Below the pieces are notes generated by a model that was not told where the DNA came from, searched no databases, and saw nothing but the letters and a program-made list of their open reading frames with translations. Shown here piece after piece: positions 23,632-25,576 of a DNA stretch of 25,576 nt (position 1 is its first letter; each line of letters begins with the position of its first letter). Position numbers and translations under genes: made by a program. The stretch comes from Flavobacteriaceae bacterium. Its GTDB lineage: Bacteria > Bacteroidota > Bacteroidia > Flavobacteriales > Flavobacteriaceae. Where the stretch lies: contig JAKIUU010000033.1 of assembly GCA_021647405.1 (NCBI GenBank), forward strand, positions 1 to 25,576, given 5' to 3'.

Positions 23632-25326
23632 ATGCAGTTGTCTGAACAGGAAATAGTAAGAAGAGAATCTTTAAAACGCTTGCGCGAATTGGGTATAAAC
23701 CCCTATCCCGCAGCACAGTTTAAAACCACCCATCATGCAAAAGAATTGCTAGATAATTTCGATGCATTAGAAGGACAAGAAGTGGTTGTGGCCGGTCGTA
23801 TGATGAGTCGCCGTATTATGGGAAAAGCATCATTTACAGCCATTAAAGATGCGTCGGGTAGCATGCAGATTTATGTAAACCGTGACGAAATTGCCCCCAG
23901 CGAAGATAAAACAGCTTATAACGAAGTGTTTAAACGCTTGCTAGATATAGGGGATATTATCGGTGTAAAAGGCCAACTCTTTAAAACCAAAGTGGGCGAA
24001 AAATCTATTAAGGCCAAAGAGATAACTGTCCTGTCAAAATCATTGCGTCCTATTCCAATCGTAAAAAAAGATGCCGAGGGAAATATTCACGACGCTTTTA
24101 GCGATCCCGAAATGCGTTACCGCCAACGTTATGTAGATTTAATTGTAAACGATTTTGTAAAAGATACTTTTATAAAACGCACAAAAATAACAAATACTAT
24201 CCGCCAGTTTTTTAACGAGCGTGGTTATTTAGAAGTCGAAACACCCATTTTACAGTCCATTCCGGGTGGTGCTGCCGCAAGTCCATTTGTTACACATCAC
24301 AATGCTTTAAATATGCCATTGTATTTGCGCATTGCAAATGAACTGTATTTAAAACGTTTGATTATTGGTGGTTTTGATGCGGTGTATGAGTTTGCAAAAG
24401 ATTTTAGAAATGAAGGAATGGATCGCACACATAATCCTGAATTTACACAAGTAGAACTTTATGTTGCCTACAAAGATTACAATTGGATGATGGAGATGAC
24501 CGAACAATTATTAGAAAAAGTGGCTTTAGATTCTAATGACAATACAACGGTGACTTTTGGAGAACATCAAATTAATTTTAAAGCCCCTTATGCGCGTGTT
24601 CCTATTTTAGAAGCTATAAAAACACATACTGGTTTTGACCTTAGCGGTATGAATCAACAAGAATTAATTGAAGTATGTCATAAATTAGATATCGAAGCTG
24701 ATGATAGTATGGGCGTTGGAAAATTAATCGATGAAATTTTTGGCGAAAAGTGTGAACACACCTACATTCAACCCACTTTTATTACAGACTACCCAAAAGA
24801 AATGAGTCCTTTATGTAAAGAACATCGCGATGATCCAAGATTGACAGAACGTTTTGAATTGATGGTTTCGGGTAAAGAATTGGCTAATGCTTATTCTGAG
24901 TTAAATGACCCAATAGACCAAAAAGAGCGTTTTGAAGAACAATTAAAATTATCTGAAAAGGGTGATGATGAAGCCATGTTTATTGACCATGATTTTGTAC
25001 GCGCTTTAGAATACGGCATGCCACCTACATCGGGTATTGGTATTGGTATAGACCGTTTAACCATGTTTATGACTAATAATGCGTCTATACAAGAAGTGTT
25101 ATTCTTTCCGCAAATGAAACCTGAAGTAAAAGCCATTGCAATGACTGACGGCGAAAAAGCTGTTTTAAAAATCCTACAAGCCAACAGCCCTATTTTGTTA
25201 TCAGCATTAAAAACCCAATCGGGTTTAAGCAATAAAAAATGGGATAAAATCATTAAAGGACTTACTAAAAACAACTTAGCCAAAGTGTATAAAAATAACG
25301 ACGGCTTGTTTGTAGAGGTGGTTTAA
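23632..25326 (+). CDS. lysS: Lysyl-tRNA synthetase, class II
   Basis: Charges tRNA-Lys with lysine using ATP. The 564-residue protein has an N-terminal OB-fold anticodon-binding domain (about 52-135). The class II catalytic core follows: motif 1 around 196-212 (FFNERGYLEVETPIL), motif 2 FRNEGMDRTHNPEFTQ (258-273) and motif 3 GIGIGIDRLTMFM (468-480). It is about 60 residues longer than E. coli LysS. The extra C-terminal part (about 503-564, MTDGEKAVLKILQ ... GLSNKKWDKIIKGLTKNNLAKV) resembles a small winged-helix and is, as I recall, common in Bacteroidota enzymes. It has its own -7 box and a clear terminator. Confidence 0.97.
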   Translation: MQLSEQEIVRRESLKRLRELGINPYPAAQFKTTHHAKELLDNFDALEGQEVVVAGRMMSRRIMGKASFTAIKDASGSMQIYVNRDEIAPSEDKTAYNEVFKRLLDIGDIIGVKGQLFKTKVGEKSIKAKEITVLSKSLRPIPIVKKDAEGNIHDAFSDPEMRYRQRYVDLIVNDFVKDTFIKRTKITNTIRQFFNERGYLEVETPILQSIPGGAAASPFVTHHNALNMPLYLRIANELYLKRLIIGGFDAVYEFAKDFRNEGMDRTHNPEFTQVELYVAYKDYNWMMEMTEQLLEKVALDSNDNTTVTFGEHQINFKAPYARVPILEAIKTHTGFDLSGMNQQELIEVCHKLDIEADDSMGVGKLIDEIFGEKCEHTYIQPTFITDYPKEMSPLCKEHRDDPRLTERFELMVSGKELANAYSELNDPIDQKERFEEQLKLSEKGDDEAMFIDHDFVRALEYGMPPTSGIGIGIDRLTMFMTNNASIQEVLFFPQMKPEVKAIAMTDGEKAVLKILQANSPILLSALKTQSGLSNKKWDKIIKGLTKNNLAKVYKNNDGLFVEVV

Positions 25327-25390
25327 GATTATTTTGTCTTGTCCCAATAGTTATTATGAAGATTCAGAAGGCCTATCGTAATATTAGAGG

Positions 25391-25421
25391 AGGAGTTACT
25401 TAATTGTAACTCCTTTTTTTT
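25391..25421 (+). terminator. Intrinsic terminator after lysS
   Basis: AGGAGTTAC (25391-25399) pairs perfectly with GTAACTCCT (25406-25414) across a 6-base loop and is followed by a T8 run (25414-25421). It lies 64 nt after the lysS stop. Confidence 0.88.
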
Positions 25422-25576
25422 GCCTAAAATCACTTTTTAAAGTCTTAATTTAAGACCGTTGCATAATCACCTATTTCTTTTTTCGGTTCTATTTTCATTT
25501 TTTCAATTCAAATTTTATGATTTTTTTTAGATTTTATAATGCCTAGTCTTCTGTTTTTTCGGTTCATTTTCCTTAA

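Noticed and set aside
24891..25283. 130-codon open frame on the minus strand inside lysS
   Set aside because: Fully antisense to a highly conserved lysS; its protein has no recognisable motif and is explained by the codon pattern of the real gene.

Overview
The window reads as chromosomal DNA of a marine-type flavobacterium (Bacteroidota, Flavobacteriaceae-like). The signs are a SusC/SusD pair, a type IX secretion (T9SS) C-terminal sorting domain, TAnnTTTG promoter elements, low GC, and a set of Bacteroidota families (Porin_10, DUF6526, ASPIC/UnbV lipoprotein, DUF5009/NagX-like protein). The genus is inferred only loosely.

Layout. Positions 1-43 are the 3' end of a 5S rRNA, so an rRNA operon lies just outside the left edge, closed by a terminator at 48-80. 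Positions 364-5170 hold a SusC/SusD outer-membrane glycan uptake pair that ends in a strong hairpin. At 5299-8592 is a very large FG-GAP/VCBS + ASPIC/UnbV surface lipoprotein. At 8862-11767 a sodium:solute symporter and a NagX/HGSNAT-like membrane acetyltransferase are 2 nt apart. Together these five genes look like a small polysaccharide-utilisation-type locus with no glycoside hydrolase and no regulator in view. Positions 11993-13928 hold a DUF6526 membrane protein and an NhaC-type Na+/H+ antiporter.

Positions 13929-15375 are a small accessory islet: a DUF3024 gene and a DUF6933-like gene interrupted by two in-frame TAA codons (a pseudogene, unless the stops are read through). Positions 15376-17794 carry two overlapping alpha/beta-hydrolase genes, the first a lipoprotein and the second a T9SS cargo protein, so both enzymes should act outside the inner membrane.

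From 17833 onward is mostly housekeeping DNA: a Porin_10 family outer-membrane protein (minus strand) divergent from rnhB; lipB (minus) preceded by a 52-residue YqaE/Pmp3 membrane protein gene whose stop overlaps the lipB start; the ktrB-ktrA type potassium uptake pair; and lysS with its terminator. The last 155 bases hold no gene I can support.

No tRNA, CRISPR array, insertion sequence or integrase was seen. I did not find a clearly new multi-gene system. The most unusual points are the double-nonsense DUF6933 gene, the paired exported esterases, and the symporter/acetyltransferase pair beside an enzyme-free SusCD locus.
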